The position numbers were made by a program, and so were the translations under genes. Below are positions 1-8,275 of a stretch of DNA of 64,000 nt, piece by piece. Source of the stretch: Acuticoccus sp965213555 (GTDB lineage: Bacteria; Pseudomonadota; Alphaproteobacteria; Rhizobiales; Amorphaceae); the NCBI RefSeq assembly GCF_965213555.1, contig NZ_OZ243890.1:620001-684000 (forward strand), read 5' to 3'. The notes beneath the pieces were generated by a model. That model made no database searches, was not told where the DNA came from, and was given only the letters and a program-made list of their open reading frames with translations. Each line of letters begins with the position of its first letter. Positions within the stretch are counted from its first letter, which is position 1.

Positions 1-864
1 GCAGGCGCGGCCTGTGGACAGCCCGTGGACAACCTGTGGATGAGTGCGCGCTCCCTCAGCGCCGACCGGGGATATCACGTCCCCGCGACGGCGGTGTTCG
101 CCAACGAGGACGTGCGACTCGGCCTGCCGCCGGTGCTGTCGTCCTCGACGGGAACAGCGGCGCACGACGACGTGGCGGCAGCAAGGCGCCACGCGGTGCT
201 GGAACGCGTCGAGCGGGATGCGGTTGCGATCTGGTGGTACAACATGATGGCCGTCCCGAGGCTTGGGGCTGCGGTCGTCGATGCCGCGTTGCCGTGCGAC
301 TTCGCCGCGTGGCTGAGGGACCGGCGCCGCATGACCTGGCACCTCCTTGCAGGAACGGACCTGCCGGTTCCCGCGGTCGTCGCGCTGTCGTCGGCCCCCG
401 ACGGAACCCGGCCGGCGATCGGCGCCTCCGCAGCCCTCGACGTCCGCAGCGCGGTGAGGTCCGCTACGCTCGAGCTCCTTCAGGGCGAGATCGCGCTTGT
501 CCACATGCGCCGTGCTCAAGAATTGACCGACGCGCCTGAGCCACCATCCCTCCTCGCCTGGTCCGAGGCGACCAACGCCCGTGCCGTCCCCTACCTCCGG
601 GGCGAGGGCGAGGCGGCCCCGCCGTCGCCATGCTCGTTCAGCGACCTCGTGGAAGCGTTCGACGCCCTGGGCATCGACGTCGGCATCGTCGACCTGACGC
701 GGCCGGAGTTCGGCGTGCCCGTGGTGAAGGCCGTGTCGACGACGCTGCGGGACTGGCAACCCCGCTTCGCACCGGGTCGGCTCTACGACGTCCCCGTCGC
801 GCTCGGCTGGCGCGACCGGCCGCTGACGGAGGCCGAGCTCAACCCCGTCCCGTTCGTGATCTAG
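1..864 (+). CDS. YcaO-domain protein, C-terminal part (5' end outside window)
   Basis: The frame is open from base 1, so the gene begins upstream; the GTG at 25 is only the first possible start in view. The visible ~287 residues match the C-terminal half of YcaO (SagD-type) cyclodehydratases: an STGTAAH segment, an ERVERDAVAIWW helix of the ATP-binding region, and a Pro-rich end (ELNPVPFVI). Family knowledge: YcaO enzymes use ATP to activate backbone amides, forming azolines or thioamides in peptides; the Pro-rich C-terminus is typical of azoline-forming members. No precursor peptide or dehydrogenase gene is visible downstream; partners would have to lie upstream. Family assignment is solid, the product is unknown. 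Confidence 0.8.
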   Translation, partial: AGAACGQPVDNLWMSARSLSADRGYHVPATAVFANEDVRLGLPPVLSSSTGTAAHDDVAAARRHAVLERVERDAVAIWWYNMMAVPRLGAAVVDAALPCDFAAWLRDRRRMTWHLLAGTDLPVPAVVALSSAPDGTRPAIGASAALDVRSAVRSATLELLQGEIALVHMRRAQELTDAPEPPSLLAWSEATNARAVPYLRGEGEAAPPSPCSFSDLVEAFDALGIDVGIVDLTRPEFGVPVVKAVSTTLRDWQPRFAPGRLYDVPVALGWRDRPLTEAELNPVPFVI

Positions 865-894
865 CGCTGGCCGGGCCTCCGGGCGGGTGCTAGC

Positions 895-1042
895 GTCCGG
901 CGCGGAGGCGGTGTTCGGGAAGCCGGTGGGAGTCCGGCGCTGACGCGCAACTGTGAGCGGGCCGCGCGCCAGCGTCCGCGAGCCAGGAGACCGGCCGACT
1001 CCGCTGGACCCCCAACGCCGGTCGCGACTGCCGGCAAGGAGA
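895..1042 (+). promoter_or_regulatory. Cobalamin (B12) riboswitch
   Basis: The conserved core is plain: GGGAA at 917-921, a CCGGTG...TCCGG hairpin at 923-937, CGCAACTGT at 946-954, and the B12 box AGCCAGGAGACCGGCC at 981-996. Downstream, GCCGG/CCGGC can form a hairpin (about 1018-1035) that ends directly against the ribosome binding site AAGGAG (1036-1041) of the gene at 1047, which fits translational control. Adenosylcobalamin binding normally lowers expression, so the two genes below should be on when B12 is scarce. Confidence 0.93.
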
Positions 1043-1046
1043 CAAG

Positions 1047-1553
1047 ATGCGTTCCATCCGCACACTGGCGACGGCCATCGCCTTGTCGGTGACTACCGCG
1101 GCGCTCGCCCACCATGACGGCGAGGTCGTCGAGGCGAACGGCATGCGCGCCAGCCATGCCCACACCGACGCGCCGGCGGCCACCGCCCACGGCATCTACG
1201 TCTATATGACGATCGAGAACCTCTCGGACGCGCCGGACCGCCTGCTGGGCGCCACCGTGCCGTTCGCGCAGCCCGCCCGCTTCGAAGCGAGCGTGATCGA
1301 CAGCGCCGGCAACCTGTCGATCACCGCCGTGTCGGCCGTCAACATCGCCCCGGGGCAGACGCTGACCCTCCAGCCGGGGGGCCTGCGCCTGGTGTTCGAC
1401 GACGTGCAGCGCCGGCTCGAGCCGGGCGAGCTGTTCCCGGTCACGCTGCGCTTCGAGGGCGCCGGCACGCTGAAGCTCATCGGCGAGGTGGAGCGCGACG
1501 AGGACGGGCACGCCGGCGACGAGCACGAGGACGCGGCGGACCCGGCGAGCTGA
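1047..1553 (+). CDS. PCuAC-fold periplasmic protein, His-rich, under B12 riboswitch
   Basis: This is a 168-residue exported protein with a signal peptide of about 21 residues ending TTAALA. Residues ~50-150 follow the PCuAC (DUF461) copper-chaperone pattern: YVYMTIEN, a DRLLGA turn, PGQTLTLQPGGLRLVF, and a Gly-Thr-Leu-Lys end strand. The canonical copper ligands H(X)nM...HXM are not there: the usual GGxHxM position reads GGLRLVF. Histidines instead cluster in the N-terminal tail (AHHDGE, ASHAHTDAPAATAH) and in the C-terminal tail (DGHAGDEHED). Start ATG has AAGGAG at good spacing. Its riboswitch points to cobalt or cobinamide handling rather than copper, but that is inference. Confidence 0.8.
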   Translation: MRSIRTLATAIALSVTTAALAHHDGEVVEANGMRASHAHTDAPAATAHGIYVYMTIENLSDAPDRLLGATVPFAQPARFEASVIDSAGNLSITAVSAVNIAPGQTLTLQPGGLRLVFDDVQRRLEPGELFPVTLRFEGAGTLKLIGEVERDEDGHAGDEHEDAADPAS

Positions 1554-1558
1554 CCCGC

Positions 1559-2392
1559 GTGCCGGTCGGACGCGCCGGGCTAGGGGGTACTGCCCTCGCG
1601 GCGCTTTTGCTGGTGGGCTGCGTGGACGGCGCGCCTGCCGGTCCGTCGCCGAGGACCGAGGCGGCTCCCGGCTGCCTCGCACCGTCCGCCCTCGCCGACG
1701 CCGACGACGACCTCTCCGTCCTCGGCGAGGTGTGCGCCGAGGAGACCCGCTTCACCGAGAACGGCGTCGACTGGCGCGTCCAGACGTTCCGCTCCGGCCG
1801 GGCTGGTCCGCTGTTCGTGATGCCCCACGACGACGAGGACGCCGCCCTCGCCACCGGTGCAGCGGCGCTCGCCACCTACGGGGGCACGCTGACCGCGGTG
1901 GAGAGCGGCGGCCGCAGGTTCAACGGCGGCGTCGATCCCAACCGCAACTTCCACGCCGGCGCGCTGGCGTGCGGTGGTGCGCGCAGCACGGCCTTCGTCG
2001 CCGCGATGGTGCCGCGCGGCAGTCCCGTGGTCGCGCTCCACACCAACGCCCCCGGCTCGGCGCGCACGGGCGGCACCGGCTCCATCTCGATCCGCGCGCC
2101 CTACGACGGTGCGACCGCCTTCCCCGCCGAGGGCCCCTTGGCCAAGGAGGACGCGATGGTCATCCTCGCGTCCCGCCGGGGTCCCGACGACGGAAGGGTC
2201 CGCGGCCTCGTCGAGCGGCTCAACGCGGCGGGAGTGAACGTACTCGTCGAGACCGTCGACACCGCGCGCACGGACTGCTCGCTGTCGCACTATGCCGTCG
2301 CCAACGGGCTGGACTACGCCAACGTCGAGGCCGCGGACGGGGACGCTGCCACGCAGCGCGCCATCCTCGCCGTCCTGATGCCGCTGCTGTGA
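1559..2392 (+). CDS. M14-like metallopeptidase/amidohydrolase lipoprotein
   Basis: The protein has 277 residues with a GTG start five bases after the preceding stop, so the two genes form one operon under the B12 riboswitch. The N-terminus has a hydrophobic stretch and lipobox (LLVGC), which predicts a lipid-anchored envelope protein. It shows the M14 zinc carboxypeptidase layout: HDDE as the HxxE zinc pair, DPNRNF as the substrate-binding (D/N)xNRxF motif, ALHTN as the third zinc ligand, and NVEA near the C-terminus as likely catalytic Glu. M14 enzymes cleave C-terminal peptide or amide bonds. The natural substrate is not evident; an amide of a corrinoid or a cell-wall peptide are options. 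Confidence 0.7.
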   Translation: MPVGRAGLGGTALAALLLVGCVDGAPAGPSPRTEAAPGCLAPSALADADDDLSVLGEVCAEETRFTENGVDWRVQTFRSGRAGPLFVMPHDDEDAALATGAAALATYGGTLTAVESGGRRFNGGVDPNRNFHAGALACGGARSTAFVAAMVPRGSPVVALHTNAPGSARTGGTGSISIRAPYDGATAFPAEGPLAKEDAMVILASRRGPDDGRVRGLVERLNAAGVNVLVETVDTARTDCSLSHYAVANGLDYANVEAADGDAATQRAILAVLMPLL

Positions 2393-2477
2393 CGCACGCT
2401 CGCGATTGACAGGGATGGCCGTGCGGGCGAGCGTCCGCCGGTGCGGCCGACGCGCAGCGCGCCACGATGGGCAGGGC

Positions 2478-4637
2478 ATGACCGAGACCTTCACCACCGC
2501 CGGCGGGGTGACGATCACCCGCACGGACCGCGCCGTCGACCACGACACTGCGCTCGGGCGGTGGATCGACCGGCTCGACCACGAGCGCGGCTGCGTGTTC
2601 TCCTCGAGCTACGAGTTCCCCGGGCGCTACACGCGGTGGGACTTCGCGTTGGTCGACCCGCCGCTCGCGGTGGAGGCGCGCGGACGGGTTGTCACCGCGC
2701 GCGCGTTGAACCCGCGCGGGATCCCGCTCCTGCCCGCCGTCGCCGCCGCCTTCACCGCAGCCGAGCTTCCCGTCGAGGTCGGCGAGCGTGAGGTCGTCGC
2801 CACCGTTCCGGAGCCGGGCGACGAGCTGGTGTTCGAAGAGGACCGATCGCGCAGGCCCACGGCGTTCACCGCGCTGCGCGCGCTGCGGGACTGCTTCGCC
2901 ACGGACGAGGACGGCCAGCTCGGCTTCGCCGGCGCCTTCGGCTACGACCTCGCGCTGCAGTTCGACCCCGTGCCGCTGCGCCTCGAGCGCCCGGCGTCCC
3001 AGCGCGACCTCGTGCTCTACCTGCCCGACGAGATCCTCGCCGTGGACCACTACGCCCGCCGCGCCACGGTGGCGTCCTACGAGTTCGCCTTCGCCGGCGA
3101 GACCACGGTCGGCGTGCCGCGCGTCCCCTCCCCCAGGCCGCTCGCGGCAAGGCGCAACAGCGCCGAGGACGACCACCGGCCAGGCGAGTACGCGGACACC
3201 GTGCGCATCGCGTTCGACCACTTCGCCCGCGGCGACCTCTTCGAGGTGGTGCCGAGCCAGACCTTCCGCGATCCCCTCTCGGACGCGCCGTCGGCCATCA
3301 TGCGCCGCCTGTCGGCGATCAACCCGTCGCCCTACGGCTTCTTCATCAACCTCGGGGACGACGAGTTCCTGGTCGGCGCCTCGCCGGAGATGTTCGTGCG
3401 CGTCACCGGGCGCCGCGTGGAGACCTGCCCGATCTCAGGCACCATCGCCCGCGGACGCGACGCCATCGAGGACGAGGAGCAGATCCGCAAGCTGCTGAAC
3501 TCGGCCAAGGACGAGACCGAGCTCACGATGTGCTCCGACGTCGACCGCAACGACAAATCGCGGGTGTGCGAGCCGGACAGCGTCCGCGTGCTCGGGCGGC
3601 GGCAGATCGAGATGTACTCGCGGCTGATCCACACGGTGGACCACATCGAGGGGACGCTGCTGGAAGGGCGCGATGCGTTGGATGCCTTCCTGTCCCATGC
3701 GTGGGCGGTGACGGTGACGGGCGCGCCCAAGCGCCGCGCCATGGCCTTCATCGAGGCGCACGAGAGGAGCCCGCGCGCCTGGTACGGCGGCGCGGTCGGC
3801 ATCGTCCTCCTCAACGGGGATCTCAACACCGGGCTGACCCTGCGCACCGTCCACATCCGTGACGGCGTGGCGGAGGTGCGCGCCGGCGCCACCGTCTTGG
3901 CCGACTCCGACGCGGATGCCGAGGAGGCCGAGACGGTCCTGAAGGCGTCTGCCATGCGCGCTGCGATCCGCGGTGCAGGCAGGGCGGCCACCGCGGCGTC
4001 TCAGAAGGCACGCCCTGGCGCGGGCATGCGCGCGCTCCTCGTCGACCACGACGACTCGTTCGTGCACACGCTGGCCGGCTACCTGCGTCGCTGCGGGCTC
4101 GAGGTCGTCACCGTGCGCGCGCCCATCGACCAGGGCGTCCTTGCTCGGACCGCGCCGGACCTCGTCGTCATGTCGCCGGGGCCAGGGACTCCGACCGACT
4201 TCGACTGCGCGGCGACCATCCGCTTGGCCGAGGCGAACCACCTCCCCGTCTTCGGCGTCTGCCTTGGCCTGCAGGCCATGGTGGAGGCGCACGGCGGCCG
4301 CCTCGCCTTCGCGCCCCCCATGCACGGCAAGGCCTCGACGCTCGCGACCGAGGAGGGCTCGAGGCTGTTCGCAGGCCTGTCCGGCCCGCTGACGGTGGGG
4401 CGCTACCACTCCATCGTGGCCGATCCCGACCACCTGCCGGAGGGCTTCCGCGTCACCGCAACGAGCCCCGACGGTGCGGTGATGGCGGTGGAGCACCGCG
4501 ACCGGCCGCTGATGGCGGTCCAGTTCCACCCCGAATCGATCATGTCGCTCGGCAACGGCATCGGCCTCGCGATCCTGGAGAACGCCGTCGCCGCGCTCCT
4601 CGACGGCGCTGCGCGTTCCGACGAGGCCGCGGCGTGA
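2478..4637 (+). CDS. trpE(G): Anthranilate synthase, fused TrpE(G)
   Basis: This 719-residue fusion converts chorismate plus glutamine to anthranilate, the first step of tryptophan synthesis. Residues 1-~510 are the TrpE chorismate-binding part (YEFPGRYTRWDF near the N-terminus, CPISGTIARG, GAPKRRAM). Residues ~517-719 are the TrpG glutamine amidotransferase, with nucleophile Cys595 in GVCLGLQ and the QFHPES histidine/glutamate. The fused form is typical of Rhizobiales. I chose the ATG at 2478 because MTET...GGVTITR aligns with rhizobial starts; the longer frame from 2406 gives an unlikely Arg-rich leader. No Trp-rich leader peptide is visible upstream. Confidence 0.95.
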   Translation: MTETFTTAGGVTITRTDRAVDHDTALGRWIDRLDHERGCVFSSSYEFPGRYTRWDFALVDPPLAVEARGRVVTARALNPRGIPLLPAVAAAFTAAELPVEVGEREVVATVPEPGDELVFEEDRSRRPTAFTALRALRDCFATDEDGQLGFAGAFGYDLALQFDPVPLRLERPASQRDLVLYLPDEILAVDHYARRATVASYEFAFAGETTVGVPRVPSPRPLAARRNSAEDDHRPGEYADTVRIAFDHFARGDLFEVVPSQTFRDPLSDAPSAIMRRLSAINPSPYGFFINLGDDEFLVGASPEMFVRVTGRRVETCPISGTIARGRDAIEDEEQIRKLLNSAKDETELTMCSDVDRNDKSRVCEPDSVRVLGRRQIEMYSRLIHTVDHIEGTLLEGRDALDAFLSHAWAVTVTGAPKRRAMAFIEAHERSPRAWYGGAVGIVLLNGDLNTGLTLRTVHIRDGVAEVRAGATVLADSDADAEEAETVLKASAMRAAIRGAGRAATAASQKARPGAGMRALLVDHDDSFVHTLAGYLRRCGLEVVTVRAPIDQGVLARTAPDLVVMSPGPGTPTDFDCAATIRLAEANHLPVFGVCLGLQAMVEAHGGRLAFAPPMHGKASTLATEEGSRLFAGLSGPLTVGRYHSIVADPDHLPEGFRVTATSPDGAVMAVEHRDRPLMAVQFHPESIMSLGNGIGLAILENAVAALLDGAARSDEAAA

Positions 4638-4640
4638 CGG

Positions 4641-4895
4641 TCAGGTGAAGCGTCGGCGCTGCAGCCACAGGCCGAGGCCAATGAGTGCAAGCGCGAACGG
4701 GACGGCGAGGAGGGTGTCGCCGTCCGCCCTCCACGCGAGGACGTCGAGCACGGCGCGGACCAGCAGGACGACGCCCGCGACCGCCGCGAGGAGCCCGAAG
4801 AACTCGCGCACCACGTAGTAAACGAGGCGGTACAGCACGCTCGCGACGCGCGCTAGGACGACGATGACCGGCACAACGCCCCCGCTCGAAACCAA
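4641..4895 (-). CDS. Small hypothetical membrane protein
   Basis: The frame encodes up to 84 residues with two hydrophobic segments (about residues 32-52 and 61-79) and a basic C-terminus (LQRRRFT), ending three bases past the trpE(G) stop in convergent orientation. It could start at an inner Val/Met codon instead. I do not recognise a family. Codon use looks natural (G/C third positions), but in 70% GC DNA that is weak support, so this is a moderate call. Confidence 0.45.
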   Translation of the reverse strand: MVSSGGVVPVIVVLARVASVLYRLVYYVVREFFGLLAAVAGVVLLVRAVLDVLAWRADGDTLLAVPFALALIGLGLWLQRRRFT

Positions 4896-5106
4896 CGTCA
4901 GCCGCCATCAGCGCCTGAGGGCCGGAGTGGTCGGACCCCTCCCACGGGCATGCGGACGTTGCGCCGCGCACGACGACCGCGCCTGCGCGCAATTCACCTC
5001 CGAGCCCCGGGCGGCGGAGAACCACCGCTTCTCAGCGCGACTGACCTGTTGCTAGTGTCGCCGTCGTCTACAGACCCGCTCGAGCGGGCGCAACGGGAGG
5101 ACGTCC

Positions 5107-5829
5107 ATGGCACGGATCGCTTTGGTCACCGGCGGAACGAGGGGCATCGGCGCGGCGATCTCGCGTCAGCTCAAGGAGGCTGGTCACACCGTCGTCGCGA
5201 ACTACGCCGGCAACGAGGAGAAGGCGCGCGCCTTCAACACGGAGACCGGCATCGAGGTGAGAAGGTTCGACGTCGGCAAGCCGGACCAGGCTGAGGCGGC
5301 GATCGGTGAGATCGAACAGTCGCTCGGGCCCGTCGAGATCGTCGTCAACAACGCCGGCATCACCCGCGACGGGACGTTCCACCGCATGTCGTGGGAGCAC
5401 TGGCACGCCGTCATCGAGACCAACCTGTCGTCGCTGTTCGCGGTGACGCGGCCCGTCATCAACGGCATGCGCGACCGCGGCTTCGGCCGCGTCGTCAACA
5501 TCTCCTCCATCAACGGCCAGAAGGGCCAGATGGGGCAGGTCAACTACTCGGCGGCGAAGGCGGGCGTCATCGGCTTCACCAAGGCGCTGGCGCTCGAGAA
5601 CGCGCGCAAGGGCGTCACCGTCAACTGCGTGTGTCCCGGCTACATCGACACCGACATGGTGGCGGCCGTGCCGCAGGACGTGCTGCAGGGCATCATCGGC
5701 GCGATCCCCGTGGGGCGCCTCGGCACGGCCGACGAGATCGGCGCGCTCGTCGCCTACCTCGCGTCGGACGCGGCAGGCTTCGTCACCGGCGCGACGTTGT
5801 CGATCAACGGCGGGCAGTACATGGCCTGA
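5107..5829 (+). CDS. phbB: Acetoacetyl-CoA reductase
   Basis: This 240-residue short-chain dehydrogenase reduces acetoacetyl-CoA to (R)-3-hydroxybutyryl-CoA with NADPH, supplying polyhydroxybutyrate synthesis in the cytoplasm. It shows the GGTRGIG nucleotide-binding turn, NNAGITRD, catalytic Ser in NISSING and the YSAAK Tyr/Lys pair, and the family end SINGGQYMA. The GGGAGG ribosome binding site lies at about 5095. No phbA or phbC is adjacent; the gene seems to stand alone. Close relatives of FabG look similar, but the NGQKGQMGQ stretch and the C-terminus favour PhbB. Confidence 0.9.
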   Translation: MARIALVTGGTRGIGAAISRQLKEAGHTVVANYAGNEEKARAFNTETGIEVRRFDVGKPDQAEAAIGEIEQSLGPVEIVVNNAGITRDGTFHRMSWEHWHAVIETNLSSLFAVTRPVINGMRDRGFGRVVNISSINGQKGQMGQVNYSAAKAGVIGFTKALALENARKGVTVNCVCPGYIDTDMVAAVPQDVLQGIIGAIPVGRLGTADEIGALVAYLASDAAGFVTGATLSINGGQYMA

Positions 5830-5838
5830 GCGAGCGGA

Positions 5839-6783
5839 TCAGGTGAGGCCCACCGTCGACGCCTGGAAGGTGATGTAGCCGCCATACAGCGCAAGGAGCA
5901 GCGCCCCCTCCCACCGCGTGACGCGCTTGCCGGTGGCGACCACGAGGACGAGGAGGACCGAGACCGCCACCATCAGCGGGATGTCGAAGCGCTGCATGGA
6001 GGCCGACACCGGCACCGGCTGGACCAGCGCGGTGATGCCACCGATGCCGACGGTATTGTAGATGTTCGAGCCGAGCACGTTGCCGAGCGCGATGGCCGAT
6101 TGGTTTCGCAACGCCGCGACGATCGAGGTGGCGAGCTCGGGCAGCGAGGTGCCGACCGCCACCATGGTGAGGCCGATCACCTCCTCGGAGACGCCGTAGC
6201 GTTGGGCGACCTCGACCGCGCCGGCCACCAGGTACTCCGCGCCGAGGACGACGCCGACGAGGCCGAGGACGAGGAACGCCAGCGACAACGCAAGGGGCGT
6301 CGCGCGCTCGGCCGGGACGTCCGCGGTGCTCGCGGGCGCCTGGCGGTCGGCGCGGATGGCGATGACGAGGTAGGCGATCAGTCCGAGCACGAACACGGCA
6401 CCCGCCGCCCGCCCGATCGTGCCGGTCAGCGAGACGGCGAGGAACGCAAGCGCGGTCACGATGACGATGACGCCGTCCCGCATCACCGCGGTGCGGGAGG
6501 TGACGAACGGCATCATCAACGCCGCCGCGCCGAGGATGAGCAGGATGTTGGCGATGTTCGAGCCGACGATGTTGCCCACCGCGATGCCGGGCGCGCCGGC
6601 GAGCGCAGCGCGCACGCAGGTCACGAGCTCCGGCGCGGAGGTGCCGAAGCCGACGATGACCACCCCCACCACGAGCGGCGAGATGCCGAGCCGCACCGCC
6701 ACCGCGGAGGCCCCGCGCACGAGGAGCTCGCCACCCAGCAACAGGCCGAACAGCCCTCCGACGATGGACAGGGCGAGGGACAT
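5839..6783 (-). CDS. CaCA-family Na+/Ca2+-type antiporter
   Basis: A 314-residue inner-membrane protein with about ten transmembrane segments in two inverted halves. Each half carries the alpha-repeat signature of calcium/cation antiporters: GTSAPELV with GSNIANILL, and GTSLPELA with GSNIYNTVG. It resembles E. coli YrbG. Family members exchange Ca2+ for Na+ or H+. It is convergent with phbB, ten bases apart, and has no obvious operon partner. Confidence 0.9.
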   Translation of the reverse strand: MSLALSIVGGLFGLLLGGELLVRGASAVAVRLGISPLVVGVVIVGFGTSAPELVTCVRAALAGAPGIAVGNIVGSNIANILLILGAAALMMPFVTSRTAVMRDGVIVIVTALAFLAVSLTGTIGRAAGAVFVLGLIAYLVIAIRADRQAPASTADVPAERATPLALSLAFLVLGLVGVVLGAEYLVAGAVEVAQRYGVSEEVIGLTMVAVGTSLPELATSIVAALRNQSAIALGNVLGSNIYNTVGIGGITALVQPVPVSASMQRFDIPLMVAVSVLLVLVVATGKRVTRWEGALLLALYGGYITFQASTVGLT

Positions 6784-6911
6784 GGACGGACCTTCGGCGT
6801 TGAGGAGGTTGGCGCGCGGCGCCGAGGCGAAGCTTGCAGGTCTTTAGAAGCGCCGCGGACGGCGCGCAACGGCGCTGCCGGAGCGGACGACGGGACGCTC
6901 GGGCCACGCCG

Positions 6912-7346
6912 TCAGCGGGTCGGCGCGCGGGGGACGGGGCGCCAGCCGGGCGGGGCGAGCTCGAAGCCGTCGAAGGAGAAGCCCGGTGCGACGGTGCAGC
7001 CCACCAACGTCCAGGCGCCTAGGGACTCTGCCGTCTGCCAGTGATGCGCGGGGACGGCGAGTTGCGGGCGCTCGCCGGCGGCGATGTCGGGACCAAGGCG
7101 GTACGCCGTTGCGTCGTGCCCGTTCGGCGAGGTCGTCAGCGCGAGCGGCGCGCCCGCGTAGTGGTGCCACACCTCCGCCACGTCGACGCGGTGCCAGGCG
7201 GAGCAGTCCCCCGCCTCGAGCAGGTAGTAGATCGCGCTCGAGCGGCCGCGCCCGCCGTCCGCCGCGTCGCGGAACGTCTCGGCGTAGTGCCCACCCTCGG
7301 GGTGCGGGGCGAGGCCGAGGGTGCGGATGACGTCGGCGGCGCGCAC
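6912..7346 (-). CDS. Cupin-5 (DUF985) domain protein
   Basis: A 144-residue protein starting at GTG 7346, one base after the gloB stop, so it is co-transcribed with gloB. It opens with the DUF985 signature (LGLAPHPEGGHYAETF), then YYLLEAGDCSAWHRVD, EVWHHYAG, and the late VGCTVAPGFSFDGFEL segment. These are single-domain double-stranded beta-helix proteins; the His and Glu residues could bind a metal. The biochemical role of the family is poorly known. Confidence 0.85.
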   Translation of the reverse strand: MRAADVIRTLGLAPHPEGGHYAETFRDAADGGRGRSSAIYYLLEAGDCSAWHRVDVAEVWHHYAGAPLALTTSPNGHDATAYRLGPDIAAGERPQLAVPAHHWQTAESLGAWTLVGCTVAPGFSFDGFELAPPGWRPVPRAPTR

Positions 7347-7347
7347 G

Positions 7348-8103
7348 TCAGAAGTTGTCGCGGCCTCGGCGCAGCTCGGCGAACACCTCGATGGGGTCGG
7401 CGCCCGCCATGCCGAGCGCGTCGGCGACCGCCGGCTCGTCGGCGCGCAGGAAGGGGTTCGTCGACCTCTCCGCGGCCATCGTCGTCGGCACCGTAGGCTC
7501 GCCACGCTCGCGCGCTGCCTCCACCACCTTCAGCCGCTCGGCCACGGCGGCGTCGTTCGGCAGCCGCTCGTGGGCGTAGCGCGCGTTGGTGAGGGTGTAC
7601 TCGTGGCCACAGTAGATCGCCGTGTCGTCCGGCAGCGCCGCGCGCAGCGCCTGCAGCGAGCGCCACATGGTCGCCGCGTCGCCCTCGAACAGCCGGCCGC
7701 AGCCCATCACGAACAGCGTGTCCGCGGTGAAGGCGATACCCTCCTCCGGCATGACGTAGCTGAGCGGCGCGCTGGTGTGGCCCGGCGTCTGGATGGCCTG
7801 CACGGTGAGCGGACCGAGGGTGAAGGTCTCGCCGTCCGCGATGGTGCGGTCGAGGCCACGGATGCGGTCGGCCTCCCCCGCCGGACCCACCACCGTCGCG
7901 TCACCCTTCACGTCGTCGATGGCCTGGACGTGGTCCGTGTGGTGATGCGTGATGAGCACCGTCGTCAGGCGCCACCCGGTCTCGTCGAGGGCGGCGCGAA
8001 TGGGCCCCGCCTCCGGCGCGTCGACGAGCACGGTCTCATCGCCCTCGTGGACGAGGACGGCGTAGTTGTCCGACAGGCAGGGGATCAGGCGGACCTCGGC
8101 CAT
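7348..8103 (-). CDS. gloB: Hydroxyacylglutathione hydrolase (glyoxalase II)
   Basis: A 251-residue metallo-beta-lactamase-fold thioesterase that hydrolyses S-D-lactoylglutathione to lactate and glutathione, the last step of methylglyoxal detoxification. The dinuclear metal motif THHHTDH is at residues 52-58, followed by TPGHTS, the FTADTLF Asp, and CGHEYT. The C-terminal glutathione-binding domain ends with RRGRDNF, as expected. The ATG at 8103 (MAEVRL) fits the family; upstream in-frame codons add an unrelated extension. A SAM methyltransferase diverges upstream. Confidence 0.93.
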   Translation of the reverse strand: MAEVRLIPCLSDNYAVLVHEGDETVLVDAPEAGPIRAALDETGWRLTTVLITHHHTDHVQAIDDVKGDATVVGPAGEADRIRGLDRTIADGETFTLGPLTVQAIQTPGHTSAPLSYVMPEEGIAFTADTLFVMGCGRLFEGDAATMWRSLQALRAALPDDTAIYCGHEYTLTNARYAHERLPNDAAVAERLKVVEAARERGEPTVPTTMAAERSTNPFLRADEPAVADALGMAGADPIEVFAELRRGRDNF

Positions 8104-8275
8104 CACGCGCTCCTCAGGGTTGTTCGCCCCTTCAACATGAGGCGCGGGCTTCGGATCGTCCAGCAACGCATGCCGGCGATGCCCCGTTGTCGCCGCGACG
8201 CCGCCCTCATGCGGGGGCAGGGTGGGGAACGATCGCATCCCGTGATAGATCACCGGCAAAACGCGAGGATCGCCA

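Noticed and set aside
2393..2477. Tryptophan leader peptide/attenuator before trpE(G)
   Set aside because: No short frame with tandem Trp codons and no terminator hairpin with a T run is visible in these 85 bases.
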